From assembly GCF_022347765.1 (NCBI RefSeq), contig NZ_JAKRFZ010000008.1, positions 124,001-188,000 of the forward strand: DNA of 64,000 nt, written 5' to 3'. Shown here piece after piece: positions 14,564-23,626 of the stretch. The DNA comes from Pseudoalteromonas sp. OOF1S-7 (GTDB lineage Bacteria; Pseudomonadota; Gammaproteobacteria; Enterobacterales; Alteromonadaceae). The first letter of the stretch is position 1; every line of letters starts with the position of its first letter. The notes beneath the pieces were generated by a model. That model had not been told where the DNA came from. It ran no database searches and was given only the letters and a program-made list of their open reading frames with translations. Made by a program: the position numbers and the translations under genes.

Positions 14564-16237
14564 TCAGTTTATATTGTCATAAGCGTGGCTGTGTACGTTG
14601 GCTGCGCGCCCTGATGGATCGGCATTTTGCTCGAACGATGCGTCCCAGGCCAGCGCCTCAGGTGTGGAGCAGGCAACCGATTTACCATGAGGTACGCATT
14701 TGGCCGCCGCATCACCGGGAAAGTGAGACTCAAAGATACAGCGGTAGTAGTAGGCCTCTTTGCTGTCGGGTGTGTTGATAGGGAAGCGATACCCGGCGCT
14801 GGCGAGCTCCTGGTCGCTGACCTTTTCGTCGACATACTCTTTCAGTGAGTCAATCCAGGAATAACCCACCCCATCAGAAAATTGCTCTTTTTGACGCCAC
14901 AAGACGTCGTCAGGCAGATAACCGTCAAATGCTTCCCGTATAATGTGCTTTTCAATGCGGCCCTTTTTACACATCTTGTATTCTGGGTTAGTTCGCATAG
15001 CGACATCCACAAACTCTTTATCCAGAAAGGGTACGCGGGCCTCTACGCCCCAGGCTGCCATCGACTTGTTGGCACGCAGGCAGTCAAACATATGCAGCTT
15101 AGATACTTTACGATTGAGCTCTTCATGAAACTCCTGGCTGTTGGGAGCTTTGTGGAAATACAGATAACCCCCAAATAACTCATCGGCTCCTTCCCCTGAA
15201 AGCACCATTTTTATCCCCATGGCTTTGATGTAACGCGCCATCAGATACATAGGAGTAGACGCCCGGATAGTGGTGACGTCATAGGTTTCGAGGTGGTAAA
15301 TGACTTCCTTAAGGGCATCGATACCTTGTTGTACAGTAAAGTGGATAGGGTGATGCACTGTGCCAATCTGATCGGCGACTTTCTGCGCCGCAGCCAGATC
15401 GGGGGAGCCCTCCAGACCGATAGAAAAGGAGTGTAATTTGGGCCACCAGGCTTCGGTGGTGTCGTCATCTTCAATTCGCCGCGCTGCAAATTGCTGGGTG
15501 ATGGCGGAAATAACCGACGAGTCCAGGCCTCCGGAGAGCAGCACACCGTATGGCACATCGCACATGAGCTGACGTTTGACGGCGGCTTCTAAAGCGGCTT
15601 TAACCGTGTCTGCAGAGGCGTCGTTGTCCTTCACCGCGTCGAATTGCTGCCAGTCACGCTGGTAATAGGGGCGCAGGGTTCCTTCTTTTGAATACAGATA
15701 ATGCCCCGGTGGAAACTCTTCAATCTGATTACAGATGGGAGTGAGCGCTTTCATTTCGCTGGCAACATAGAAATTACCATGCTGATCACGGCCGGTGTAA
15801 AGCGGAATAATACCGATATGATCGCGACCGATGAGATAGGCATCCTCCTGTTCATCATACAGGCAAAAGGCAAAAATACCGTTCAGATCGTCCAGAAACT
15901 CCGGACCTTTTTGCTTGTACAAAGCCAGCAATACTTCACAGTCTGACTGTGTCTGGAAGGTGAAGGGAACGGTCAGCAGCTGAGCCAGGTCTTTGTGATT
16001 ATAGATTTCCCCGTTGACTGCCAAAATATGCGTCCGCTCAGGGTTGTACAAGGGCTGCGCACCACTGGACACACCAACAATGGCGAGTCGCTCATGCACC
16101 AGAATAGCGTTATCACTGGCATATACGCCGGACCAGTCGGGTCCACGGTGGCGTAATCGCTTAGACATTTCTATTGCCTGCTCGCGCAGGATGGCCGGAT
16201 CGGATTTAATCTCCAGCACACCAAAAATTGAACACAT
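14564..16237 (-). CDS. asnB: Glutamine-hydrolysing asparagine synthetase B
   Basis: 557 residues, near E. coli AsnB (554). The N-terminal class II amidotransferase domain starts MCSIFGVLEIK, so Cys2 becomes the glutaminase nucleophile after Met removal; this fixes the start at 16237 rather than 31 codons upstream. The RHRGPDWSGVY segment follows. The C-terminal ATP-pyrophosphatase synthetase domain carries the PP-loop LLSGGLDSSVISAI and the EGADELFGGY motif. It converts Asp, ATP and Gln to Asn. AGGTG lies about 4 nt before the ATG. Single gene, separated from the pcp operon upstream by a large hairpin. Confidence 0.96.
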   Translation of the reverse strand: MCSIFGVLEIKSDPAILREQAIEMSKRLRHRGPDWSGVYASDNAILVHERLAIVGVSSGAQPLYNPERTHILAVNGEIYNHKDLAQLLTVPFTFQTQSDCEVLLALYKQKGPEFLDDLNGIFAFCLYDEQEDAYLIGRDHIGIIPLYTGRDQHGNFYVASEMKALTPICNQIEEFPPGHYLYSKEGTLRPYYQRDWQQFDAVKDNDASADTVKAALEAAVKRQLMCDVPYGVLLSGGLDSSVISAITQQFAARRIEDDDTTEAWWPKLHSFSIGLEGSPDLAAAQKVADQIGTVHHPIHFTVQQGIDALKEVIYHLETYDVTTIRASTPMYLMARYIKAMGIKMVLSGEGADELFGGYLYFHKAPNSQEFHEELNRKVSKLHMFDCLRANKSMAAWGVEARVPFLDKEFVDVAMRTNPEYKMCKKGRIEKHIIREAFDGYLPDDVLWRQKEQFSDGVGYSWIDSLKEYVDEKVSDQELASAGYRFPINTPDSKEAYYYRCIFESHFPGDAAAKCVPHGKSVACSTPEALAWDASFEQNADPSGRAANVHSHAYDNIN

Positions 16238-16360
16238 AATCACCTCATTCCTGTTAACTATTATTGTCGAGCATGCGCAGTGGCACTGGCTCGTGCTGTT
16301 AGTACTATCAGAAATGAGAGGGCAAGTCACATAAAAAACCGTGATTTTACTGAGTAATTA

Positions 16361-16400
16361 TCGCCCTGTTTTGGTGCATAAATGAACCAAAACAGGGCGA
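16361..16400 (-). terminator. Long hairpin at the end of the pxpB-pcp operon
   Basis: A perfect 15-bp inverted repeat (16361-16375 with 16386-16400) with a 10-nt loop lies just past the pcp stop. It lacks a T-run, so it may end transcription poorly or protect the 3' end. It separates the operon from asnB. Confidence 0.5.
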
Positions 16401-16405
16401 AAAGA

Positions 16406-17068
16406 TTAGTGTGTGGCGCCCGCGGTGATCTGTAGATCAGTATCATGGGTCAGTGCAGAGGAAATCATCACTTTAAGTGCATCAATCACCTGAAGGGCGC
16501 TCATACTCGGTGCACCGCTATGGTGCATAGCTTGCTCGGGTAAGTAGGGGATATGGATAAAGCCGCCACGGCAAGTGAGCTGATTTTCGCTGATATAATG
16601 AAGTAGCCCGTACATTACATGGTTACAAACATAGGTGCCGGCTGTATTCGAAATGCTGGCCGGGATCTGGGCCTGACGCAGGTCATTCAGCATGTGTTTT
16701 ACGGGTAGTGCAGCAAAATAGGCTGCTGGGCCGCCGGCCAATACCGGTGTATCTATCGGCTGGGTACCGGCATTGTCCGGGATACGGGCGTCGTTAATAT
16801 TGATAGCAACACGTTCGATAGAAATATCAGCACGGCCCCCGGCCTGACCTATGCACAAAACCAGTGCCGGCGCATATTTGTCGATGGCCCGGTTAAGTTG
16901 TGTCAAAGCGTGGTCAAACTCACAGGGGAGTTCTTTGGTCCGAATTGTATGCCCTGCAATGTGATACCCGTCGAGCTGATGGACAGCCTGCCATGAAGGG
17001 TTAATCGATTCGCCGCCGAAAGGCTCAAAGCCGGTCAACAACACGGTTTTATGTGTTCCTTTAGTCAT
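16406..17068 (-). CDS. pcp: Pyroglutamyl-peptidase I
   Basis: 220 residues from ATG 17068, matching the family size of about 215. The cysteine peptidase (family C15) removes N-terminal pyroglutamate from peptides. The catalytic triad is visible as Glu in [13 protein letters not shown], Cys in [18 protein letters not shown] and His in [12 protein letters not shown]. An ATG 5 codons upstream is possible but lacks a ribosome site, while GGAG lies 9 nt before 17068. The start overlaps the DUF979 stop by 8 nt. It is the last gene of pxpB-pxpC-DUF969-DUF979-pcp, so free 5-oxoproline is its likely contribution to the operon. Confidence 0.95.
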   Translation of the reverse strand: MTKGTHKTVLLTGFEPFGGESINPSWQAVHQLDGYHIAGHTIRTKELPCEFDHALTQLNRAIDKYAPALVLCIGQAGGRADISIERVAININDARIPDNAGTQPIDTPVLAGGPAAYFAALPVKHMLNDLRQAQIPASISNTAGTYVCNHVMYGLLHYISENQLTCRGGFIHIPYLPEQAMHHSGAPSMSALQVIDALKVMISSALTHDTDLQITAGATH

Positions 17069-18080
17069 TAAAGATGACTCCATACATGAGCAATATATTG
17101 ATGAACAACAACGATAAAGCTGTCGGAATTTGCACTCTGATAACCTGATATTTGTCTTTCAGATCTAACAGGGCTGCGGGAACTATATTGAAATTGGCGG
17201 CCATGGGGGTCATTAATGTGCCGCAATACCCTGAATACATACCGATTGCTACCAGGGGGGCAGGGCTCGCTCCGTGACCCTGAATCAGAAATGGTACTGC
17301 AATACCTGCCGTCATTACAGGAAATGCAGCAAAAGCATTGCCCATGACCATAGTAAACAAGGCCATACCGACACAGTAGATGACAACCAGCATAAAGCGA
17401 TTGTCGGGCGATACAAATAAAGTCACAAGATCCTGAATGGCAGTACCAGTATTGGATACAATGAAAACACCGCCCAGCATTGCAAGCATTTGTGGCAGGA
17501 TTGCGGCCCAGCCCATAGAGTCGACCAGCCGGCGTGATTCACCCAGCGCCTGAAATGGGCTGCCACCGGTGAATTTCCAGCTGACTAACAAAGCGATAGT
17601 ACAGGCCAGTGTCAGCGCAGCGAGAGTTACATGGCTTTGATCGAACACAAACATGCCACCAAGCTGAATATCTTTAAGTAAGATAGTGCACACCACAGTG
17701 ACTATTGGGATCAGCACCGCGGGAATAAATAACTTGTTGCCGATCCTGCGGGCACTCTCAGTTTGCACCTCATCACTGGGCACATCGTAGCTGCCCATAG
17801 AGACCTTGCCCATGCCGGCCAGTAAGGCAATGGCGATGACACAGACACCCACCCAGCGATAGGTCAGGCTTTCTCCCAAATAAGAAACAGATAAATCGCC
17901 AAACAGAAACACGCACCCAAACAAGCCCCAAAACAAGGCGGTGGTCAGGCGCTTAGGGTGGTGTGTGTCCTGCAATGTTTTAATGACCAGAAATAACACC
18001 ACGAAGCCGATCAACAAATAGATATTGCCTATCGAAAGAAGAGCAGGCTGCGCAGCAGCAGACGTTGTAATCGCACTCAT
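17061..18080 (-). CDS. DUF979 family membrane protein, putative permease partner
   Basis: 339 residues, very hydrophobic, with about 8-10 predicted membrane segments. The DUF979 hallmarks are [53 protein letters not shown] and the strongly conserved [20 protein letters not shown] near residue 285. That last block resembles the substrate loop of ion-transporter-superfamily carriers. It overlaps DUF969 by 4 nt and pcp by 8 nt. DUF969 and DUF979 nearly always occur as a pair, often with pcp, which suggests they form a two-part carrier for pyroglutamate or pyroglutamyl peptides. That role is inference from context; I know of no proven function. Confidence 0.85.
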   Translation of the reverse strand: MSAITTSAAAQPALLSIGNIYLLIGFVVLFLVIKTLQDTHHPKRLTTALFWGLFGCVFLFGDLSVSYLGESLTYRWVGVCVIAIALLAGMGKVSMGSYDVPSDEVQTESARRIGNKLFIPAVLIPIVTVVCTILLKDIQLGGMFVFDQSHVTLAALTLACTIALLVSWKFTGGSPFQALGESRRLVDSMGWAAILPQMLAMLGGVFIVSNTGTAIQDLVTLFVSPDNRFMLVVIYCVGMALFTMVMGNAFAAFPVMTAGIAVPFLIQGHGASPAPLVAIGMYSGYCGTLMTPMAANFNIVPAALLDLKDKYQVIRVQIPTALSLLFINILLMYGVIFND

Positions 18081-18820
18081 GCCAGCTCCTCCCTGGTAAC
18101 TGAGCTGTCTGTGTTTGAGTCTTGTTGCTCAGCGTGTCGGGCAATCTGTTCACGTATTTTGGCTTCCAGCCTGGCCAGCCGAAACAGATGAACAAGAAGC
18201 GCTGCAATGGCCGTCGGGATCGCCCACAGACCAATATGAAGCGGCTCAATGCCGGCAATGCCGTTTTCTCTTAAAAAGGCATCCATCAACAGGACCGCAC
18301 CAAAGGCAATGAAAATATCTTCACCAAAGAAAACGGCGATGTTGTCACACGCTGCGGCATGTGCATTGATCATATCCTGAACTGGTTTGGGCAGGTCGCC
18401 ATGTATGTTGCTCGCTGCACCGAGTGCCATAGGTGCCAGCAAAGGGCGCACCGTTTGCGCCTGGCCTGCCAGGTTAATCAGCCCCAGTGCTGCGCTGCAT
18501 TCACGTACCACAAAATAGACACTCAGGATCCTTGCTGTGGTTGCGCCTTTGATACTGGCTATCCAGTTTTTGGCATGTTGCTGCAAACCATATCGCTCTA
18601 AAATAGCGATGACGGGCAAGAGTAACAAAAAACTGGCCAGCTGGCGGGAGTTGAGAAACTTTTCACCAAAGGTTTCCAGCAAAGTAAGGTAGTTCAAATC
18701 GACTGCCCACCCAGTTACGATACCTGCGCAGGTGACAACCAGTAGGGGATTAAACCGCAAGGCAAATCCGAGGATCACTACCAGAATGCCACTGAGGGGT
18801 AAAAAATTAAGTTCGCTCAC
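18077..18820 (-). CDS. DUF969 family membrane protein, putative permease partner
   Basis: 247 residues with about 6 membrane segments. The N-terminal LSGILVVILGFALRFNPLLVV, NSRQLASFLLLLPVIAILERYGLQ, AGQAQTVRPLLAPMALGAA and an acidic FFGEDIFIAFGAVLLMD segment are typical of DUF969. The C-terminal 40 residues are hydrophilic and probably cytosolic. Both ends overlap neighbouring genes by 4 nt (ATGA), with pxpC upstream and DUF979 downstream, so production is translationally coupled to both. The proposed role with DUF979 as a pyroglutamate carrier is inferred from the operon only. Confidence 0.85.
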   Translation of the reverse strand: MSELNFLPLSGILVVILGFALRFNPLLVVTCAGIVTGWAVDLNYLTLLETFGEKFLNSRQLASFLLLLPVIAILERYGLQQHAKNWIASIKGATTARILSVYFVVRECSAALGLINLAGQAQTVRPLLAPMALGAASNIHGDLPKPVQDMINAHAAACDNIAVFFGEDIFIAFGAVLLMDAFLRENGIAGIEPLHIGLWAIPTAIAALLVHLFRLARLEAKIREQIARHAEQQDSNTDSSVTREELA

Positions 18821-19752
18821 GAAATACTCCTGTCGTGATGTGCCAGCGCAATGCGCAATTGGTTAATATGATAATTTTGTTGTTGTGTTTCCTGGTGTGC
18901 CTGGGCTGGTGTGGTCTGTATAAAGCTTATCTGATCACCGGCACTCAATTGAGCAAAATGGCGCAAATCTGCCTTGATGACCTGAGCGACTATCGGATAA
19001 CCCCCCGTGGTCTGACAATCATTCAGTAAAACAATCGGCGAGCCAATTGGGGGCAGCTGAATGGTTCCAGGCAAGACGGCCTGAGAGTTGATTGAAAGCT
19101 GATGGGTGAAAAGGTCCGGGCCTGTTAATCGTACCCCCATTCGATTACTTTCCGGCAAAACCTGCCACGGTTGAGCACACAATAAATGTGCTGCTGAACT
19201 ACCCAATTGCGTACAATGTGGGCCACTCAGGATACGCATCTGTTTGTGGTAACCTGGTTGCAAGGCACCCACACTGCTTCGTTCAGGACTGCTGGCGTAG
19301 TGCAGCAGATCCCCTGCGGCCAGTGCTGAGCCATTGATACCGCCAAACCCTGCCTGAAGATCGGTCGCGCAGGAGCCCATTACGCTTTGCAGGTCAAAGC
19401 CACCTTCAACACTCACATAGGCACGCAATGCATCAGCACTTGAGGCAAAGGTGAGTATCTGACCCGGTTCGCTGAAGTAGCGCCACCCCGGTGTCAGCGG
19501 GGTATCGTCAAGGTGAGCGTTGAGATCTCCCCCGGCTAAAGCAAAGTTGGTGGCGGTGGTAAATCGCAGTTGAGTGAGCCCGACCGTTATTTCAAGCACC
19601 GCGGTGTCGAGCGCATTATTTAACAGGGTATTGGCAATTTTGACTGCCAGGGGATCCAACGCGCCACTTTGAGACACGCCCAGATGACGATGGCCGTGCC
19701 GACCCAAATCCTGAATACACAGCTGAACGCCAGGTTTAATGACTTCTAGCAC
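18817..19752 (-). CDS. pxpC: 5-oxoprolinase subunit PxpC (KipA/biotin-dependent carboxyltransferase-like)
   Basis: 311 residues of the KipA/AHS2 family. Landmarks are CIQDLGRHGHRHLGVSQSGA, DPLAVKIANTLLNN, FALAGGDLNAHLDD and the late GSPIVLLNDCQTTGGYPIVA, the family's ILxADxQTTGGYP motif (here NDCQTTGGYP). In E. coli and B. subtilis PxpA, PxpB and PxpC form the prokaryotic ATP-dependent 5-oxoprolinase that opens 5-oxoproline to glutamate. The start overlaps the end of pxpB by 7 nt and its stop overlaps DUF969 by 4 nt. The usual third subunit PxpA (LamB/YcsF) is not encoded anywhere in this window. Confidence 0.92.
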   Translation of the reverse strand: MLEVIKPGVQLCIQDLGRHGHRHLGVSQSGALDPLAVKIANTLLNNALDTAVLEITVGLTQLRFTTATNFALAGGDLNAHLDDTPLTPGWRYFSEPGQILTFASSADALRAYVSVEGGFDLQSVMGSCATDLQAGFGGINGSALAAGDLLHYASSPERSSVGALQPGYHKQMRILSGPHCTQLGSSAAHLLCAQPWQVLPESNRMGVRLTGPDLFTHQLSINSQAVLPGTIQLPPIGSPIVLLNDCQTTGGYPIVAQVIKADLRHFAQLSAGDQISFIQTTPAQAHQETQQQNYHINQLRIALAHHDRSIS

Positions 19753-20402
19753 AGGCCCTCCTTTTGCGGTACAAATTTGACGTTATCGCCAGGCTGAAGC
19801 AGGCAAGGTGGTTGGCTATGGGGGGTGAACAATTGTGTTGTGGTGTTACCCAGCAGTCGCCAACCTCCAGGAGACGCACTGGGATAAATCGCACTTAAAT
19901 CTTCAGCAATAGCCACAGAGCCAGCCGGTACTACGGTTCTGGGCGAATCAAGACGGGCAACCTGAAGCTGCTCCGGCACGCAACCCAGGTAGGCAAAACC
20001 AGGTAAGAAACCCAGAAACTTGACCTGATAAGTCGGCGAACTATGTAGTTCAATGATGTCTTGTTGCGATAAGCCCAGTTGCGCTGCCAATGGTGCCAGA
20101 TCCGGGCCCGCTTCTTTTCCGTATATAACAGGGATACTGTGAGTAGCAGGATGAAAGTCTTCAGCGCTGAGCTCGTCCCAAAGCTGCAGAAGCTGGTCCT
20201 GCCATCTGGTGCATTGTGCCGGGTTCTTTAATACCAGGGTCAGGGAAGTCTTTCCGACCACGATATCAATATATTCGGCCTGTTTTTGGAGGTGGCGATG
20301 TAAGGCAAACAGGCGATTCTGTTGCACGTTATCGAGTCGGGCGCAGTTTAGATCGAGTACGACCGCTTGCTCGCTAAGCAGATAAGTCTGTTCTTGAGTC
20401 AT
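19746..20402 (-). CDS. pxpB: 5-oxoprolinase subunit PxpB (KipI-like)
   Basis: 218 residues of the KipI/AHS1 (cyclophilin-like) family. Landmarks are IPVIYGKEAGPDLAPLAAQL, HSSPTYQVKFLGFLPGFAYL (the family FxPGFxYLG block), RLDSPRTVVPAGSVAIA and YPSASPGGWRLLGNT. With PxpC it forms the KipI-KipA type pair of 5-oxoprolinase. It is the first gene of a five-gene minus-strand operon in which every junction overlaps. Upstream, 188 bp separates it from the lap stop and contains the lap terminator, so the operon promoter should lie at about 20403-20540. Confidence 0.93.
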   Translation of the reverse strand: MTQEQTYLLSEQAVVLDLNCARLDNVQQNRLFALHRHLQKQAEYIDIVVGKTSLTLVLKNPAQCTRWQDQLLQLWDELSAEDFHPATHSIPVIYGKEAGPDLAPLAAQLGLSQQDIIELHSSPTYQVKFLGFLPGFAYLGCVPEQLQVARLDSPRTVVPAGSVAIAEDLSAIYPSASPGGWRLLGNTTTQLFTPHSQPPCLLQPGDNVKFVPQKEGLC

Positions 20403-20542
20403 GGTTTCTTATTTTCATTTTATTGTCATCACATGAGGCGGCCAGTCAGGGTCTGTTTGCACAGGGGTGCGCCCGGGCAAAGCATAGCAAGCTTATTATC
20501 AACTGTCTTGGCAAACTTGTCAGCTGTCAAACAACAGTGCTT

Positions 20543-20571
20543 AAAAAAAGCCATGCAATGGCTGCATGGCT
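20543..20571 (-). terminator. Intrinsic terminator after lap
   Basis: AGCCATGCA (20549-20557) pairs with TGCATGGCT (20563-20571). On the minus strand the hairpin is followed by seven T residues (20543-20549), a good terminator for the aminopeptidase gene. Confidence 0.8.
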
Positions 20572-20590
20572 CAGTTTGGTTGGGATGTTA

Positions 20591-22105
20591 CTAGTTGCTC
20601 AACAACCATTCACTCAGCAGGCGCACGCCGAATCCGGTACCGCCCGGAGAAACTTCGCCTTTTCCTTTTGAAGCCAATGCGTTACCGGCAATATCAATAT
20701 GAACCCAGCGAGTTTCACCGGCAAAGTGCTGCAGGAATGTTGCAGCAGTGGTTGCGCCTGGACCGCCAGAACCCACATTGGCAAGATCAGCGATGTCAGA
20801 TTTCAGCATATCTTCGTAGCCCAAAGGCAGGCGCCAAAGTGGTTCGTTTACGGCTTTGCCGGCAACCGTAAATTCTGAGATCAGGTGTTCGTCATCTGAG
20901 AATACCGCAGCGTAGCGATTGCCGACTGCGCGGATCTTAGAACCTGTCAGTGTTGCCAAGTCAACCATCACCTCTGGCTTATAATAGGTGCGGGCGTACC
21001 ACATAGCGTCACTCAACACTAAGCGGCCTTCAGCATCTGTATTGAGGATTTCAATACTCAGGCCCTCTGCTGTGCGCAGCACATCACCCGGTGCAATCGA
21101 GTTTTCAGAAACCATATTGGCAGCCATACCCATTACTGCAACAACGTTAACATCCGCTTTAGCCAGAGCCATGGCTTTCACCGTGCCCAGCACAGCAGCT
21201 GCACCCGCCATATCTGATTTCATACGGGCAATAGACTTACCAGTTTTAATGCTATAACCACCAGAATCAAAGGTGATCCCTTTACCCACCAGTGCGACAG
21301 GGGTGTCGTTGTTTCCTTTGTAATGTGCAACAACCAGACGTGCACCTTCTTTACTGCCACGGCCGACGCCTTCCAGCGCATTCATACCAAGTGACTTAAG
21401 TTGTTCTGGTTCTAGAATTTTGACTTCAACGCCGTATTGTTCTAGTTGTTTAGCAGCATTGGCAAAATCAACGGGAGTCATTTCCGTCGGGACTTCAGAG
21501 GTCAAGTCTCGAGCCAGGAATACACCCTGCTCAATGTGGCTTAAAGTAGTGTATTCGGCTTGTGTTTGACGCTGCTCATCAACACTCACCATGTACGTCA
21601 TACTATGTGTGTTAGGCTCTTTTTTATATAGTTCAAACGTGTGGTCGCGCAGATTGGCACCATGCGCATAGTGAGCTGCAAGCTCGTGGTTGCTGAGCTG
21701 ACCATTTACACCTTGGAATGCAATACTGACTGTCGCTGCTTCTTTTTTCTCCAATTTGGCGTGCAGGTTACCACCGAGTTTAGCCATTTTGGCGCTGTCC
21801 AGCTCTTCGCGTTCGCCCAGACCAACGATAAGAATGCGCTGATGTTTTGAATCGACCGGTGCCAGTACTTCGACAACCTTGCCGTAATCACCAGAAAATT
21901 TTTCAGTTTCCAGTGCCTTAGTCAGTTGTTTACGGGTATCTCTGTCAAGGAATTTAAATGCATTGCTTTGCTCACTGTCCTGAAACACAACCAGAGCATC
22001 GGCTTTTTCGTTTAATTTACTGGTGAACTGGATGTCGGCTGCCAGCGCTGAAGCTGAGCCGAAAAGAGCGACGCTGAGTGCGCAAAGGCGAGTAGATAAT
22101 GGCAT
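20591..22105 (-). CDS. Exported M17 leucyl aminopeptidase
   Basis: 504 residues. The C-terminal catalytic domain has the M17 signature NTDAEGRLVL, the metal-ligand region VGKGITFDSGGYSIK (Lys and Asp) and MKSDMAGAAAVLGTV, so two-metal catalysis should be intact. The protein differs from cytosolic PepA in starting with a clear Sec signal peptide, MPLSTRLCALSVALFGSASA followed by LAADIQF, suggesting cleavage after an Ala-Leu-Ala. It therefore probably releases N-terminal amino acids from peptides in the periplasm or outside the cell. GAGGG lies 8 nt before the ATG. It sits just upstream of the pyroglutamate operon but has its own terminator. Confidence 0.9.
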   Translation of the reverse strand: MPLSTRLCALSVALFGSASALAADIQFTSKLNEKADALVVFQDSEQSNAFKFLDRDTRKQLTKALETEKFSGDYGKVVEVLAPVDSKHQRILIVGLGEREELDSAKMAKLGGNLHAKLEKKEAATVSIAFQGVNGQLSNHELAAHYAHGANLRDHTFELYKKEPNTHSMTYMVSVDEQRQTQAEYTTLSHIEQGVFLARDLTSEVPTEMTPVDFANAAKQLEQYGVEVKILEPEQLKSLGMNALEGVGRGSKEGARLVVAHYKGNNDTPVALVGKGITFDSGGYSIKTGKSIARMKSDMAGAAAVLGTVKAMALAKADVNVVAVMGMAANMVSENSIAPGDVLRTAEGLSIEILNTDAEGRLVLSDAMWYARTYYKPEVMVDLATLTGSKIRAVGNRYAAVFSDDEHLISEFTVAGKAVNEPLWRLPLGYEDMLKSDIADLANVGSGGPGATTAATFLQHFAGETRWVHIDIAGNALASKGKGEVSPGGTGFGVRLLSEWLLSN

Positions 22106-22297
22106 TGATTAAACCCTCAATAACTAATTTGGGCTTCGTTTTACCTTAATCGTGCAGATTAATTAATTAAATGTCGTTGAATGACACAGAATCCTAGTTG
22201 AAGTGCTGGCAGACTGGATTTTTCACTGAGCGGCGAAAGTGTGGCGGCGCTTGTGCGGTCTTTGTAGTCAAGAGCATTCAAATTAAAGGAAACTGGA

Positions 22298-23590
22298 GTG
22301 AACAAACGACTCATTTTGAAGATAATGCTGACAGGCATATTGGGAATTGCTAGCGCCAGCCATGCCGCTGTGCCCAATAATGCACCTGACAAAGCCAGTT
22401 CGCATATCAAAACACTGGTACTGGGATCTGGGTGTTTTTGGGGCGCGGAAAAACGCTACGAAGCTTTACCCGGGGTAATAGATGCTGAATCCGGTTACGC
22501 CGATGGCCGAGGGTTTAAGGCCAGTTATAAAGCGATTACAGCACCAAACAGACGTTTCGATCCCAATAACTACGCAGAGGTAGTACGCGTAACTTACAAT
22601 GCCAGCCGCCTGTCGACAGAGTCTTTGTTAAAAACGTATTTTGAAAGTCATGATCCGACTCAGAAAAACCGTCAGGGCAATGATGTCGGTACGCAATATC
22701 GATCTATTATTCTGTTTACCGATGGTACGCAAGAAACAACGGCGGTTGCATTAAAAGAACAGTATCAGACGCTGCTGACGCAAGCCGGTTATGGCCAGAT
22801 CCAAACGGTGCTTAAGCCACTGACTGCTTTTGTACGGGCAGAAGAATATCACCAGAATTATTTGGTAAAAAACCCCAACGGGTATTGCCCGGATCACAGT
22901 ACCGGCGTGACTTTTGCTGATGTGGTAGAGCATCCGGTTGATAATAAAGCGTTGTTAACGGGCAAACACGTGGTTGTGATTGATGCGCCGTACTGTCCCT
23001 ACTGTGAAAAGTTTAAGCAACACGTGGTAAATGACTATCAGGGCAGCATTCCGCTGCATTATCGCCGTGCCAGTCAGTTACAGGGACTGGGCATTATGTC
23101 TGCTACCTGGGCGACGCCGACCATTTTATTCATGGAAAACGGGCAGGAAGTTGCCGGCTTTCAGGGATACATGGATCGTGAAGCGTTTTACCGGGCCCTG
23201 GGGGCATTCAAGTTAGGTGACAGTGATGCGTATACCACCGCGTTTGAACAGGGTACAGATCGGCCGTTTTGTAAACAATATGACTTGTTTAAACAAACCG
23301 GAGATGGCGTATTTATAGATAAGCTTAGCGGGCAGGCTTTGTTTGATACCAAAGACCGATTTAATTCGGGTACCGGCTGGCTGTCTTTCAAACACCCGGT
23401 AGCGGGCAGTGTTACATATCATGAAGATAATAGCCACGGGATGAAACGTACGGAAATTCGCTCTAGCTCATCCGGAATTCATCTTGGTCATGTGTTTGTT
23501 AATGAAGGGCCGGGTGGAAGCGATCGCTACTGCATCAATGCGACCGTATTGGAGTTTAAACCCAGGCAGGGCTATCAGGTAAGTCAGTAG
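22298..23590 (+). CDS. msrAB: Exported methionine sulfoxide reductase MsrA / thioredoxin-like / MsrB fusion
   Basis: 430 residues from a GTG start with AAGGA 7 nt upstream. A Sec signal peptide covers about 1-23. MsrA follows with its catalytic GCFWGAEKRYE (C46) and the YHQNYLVKNPNGYCPDH tail. A short domain at about 221-310 holds APYCPYCEKFKQH (C233 and C236), a CxxC thioredoxin/glutaredoxin-type centre. MsrB closes the protein with SSGIHLGHVFVNEGPGGSDR and RYCINATVLEF (C412); it lacks the zinc CxxC pairs of many MsrBs. The enzyme would repair both R and S methionine sulfoxide in exported proteins, with the internal domain as likely electron donor. Neisseria PilB has the same three parts but with the thioredoxin domain first. 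Confidence 0.93.
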   Translation: MNKRLILKIMLTGILGIASASHAAVPNNAPDKASSHIKTLVLGSGCFWGAEKRYEALPGVIDAESGYADGRGFKASYKAITAPNRRFDPNNYAEVVRVTYNASRLSTESLLKTYFESHDPTQKNRQGNDVGTQYRSIILFTDGTQETTAVALKEQYQTLLTQAGYGQIQTVLKPLTAFVRAEEYHQNYLVKNPNGYCPDHSTGVTFADVVEHPVDNKALLTGKHVVVIDAPYCPYCEKFKQHVVNDYQGSIPLHYRRASQLQGLGIMSATWATPTILFMENGQEVAGFQGYMDREAFYRALGAFKLGDSDAYTTAFEQGTDRPFCKQYDLFKQTGDGVFIDKLSGQALFDTKDRFNSGTGWLSFKHPVAGSVTYHEDNSHGMKRTEIRSSSSGIHLGHVFVNEGPGGSDRYCINATVLEFKPRQGYQVSQ

Positions 23591-23626
23591 AAACCCTGTC
23601 GTTAACATTGGGAGTTTGCTAAAGGA

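Noticed and set aside
16238..16330. Longer start for asparagine synthetase B
   Set aside because: The nucleophilic Cys must follow the initiator Met, which fixes the start at 16237.
17061..18820. DUF969/DUF979 as C4-dicarboxylate carriers
   Set aside because: The conserved blocks are specific to DUF969 and DUF979, and the context is pyroglutamate metabolism. No dicarboxylate signature was seen.
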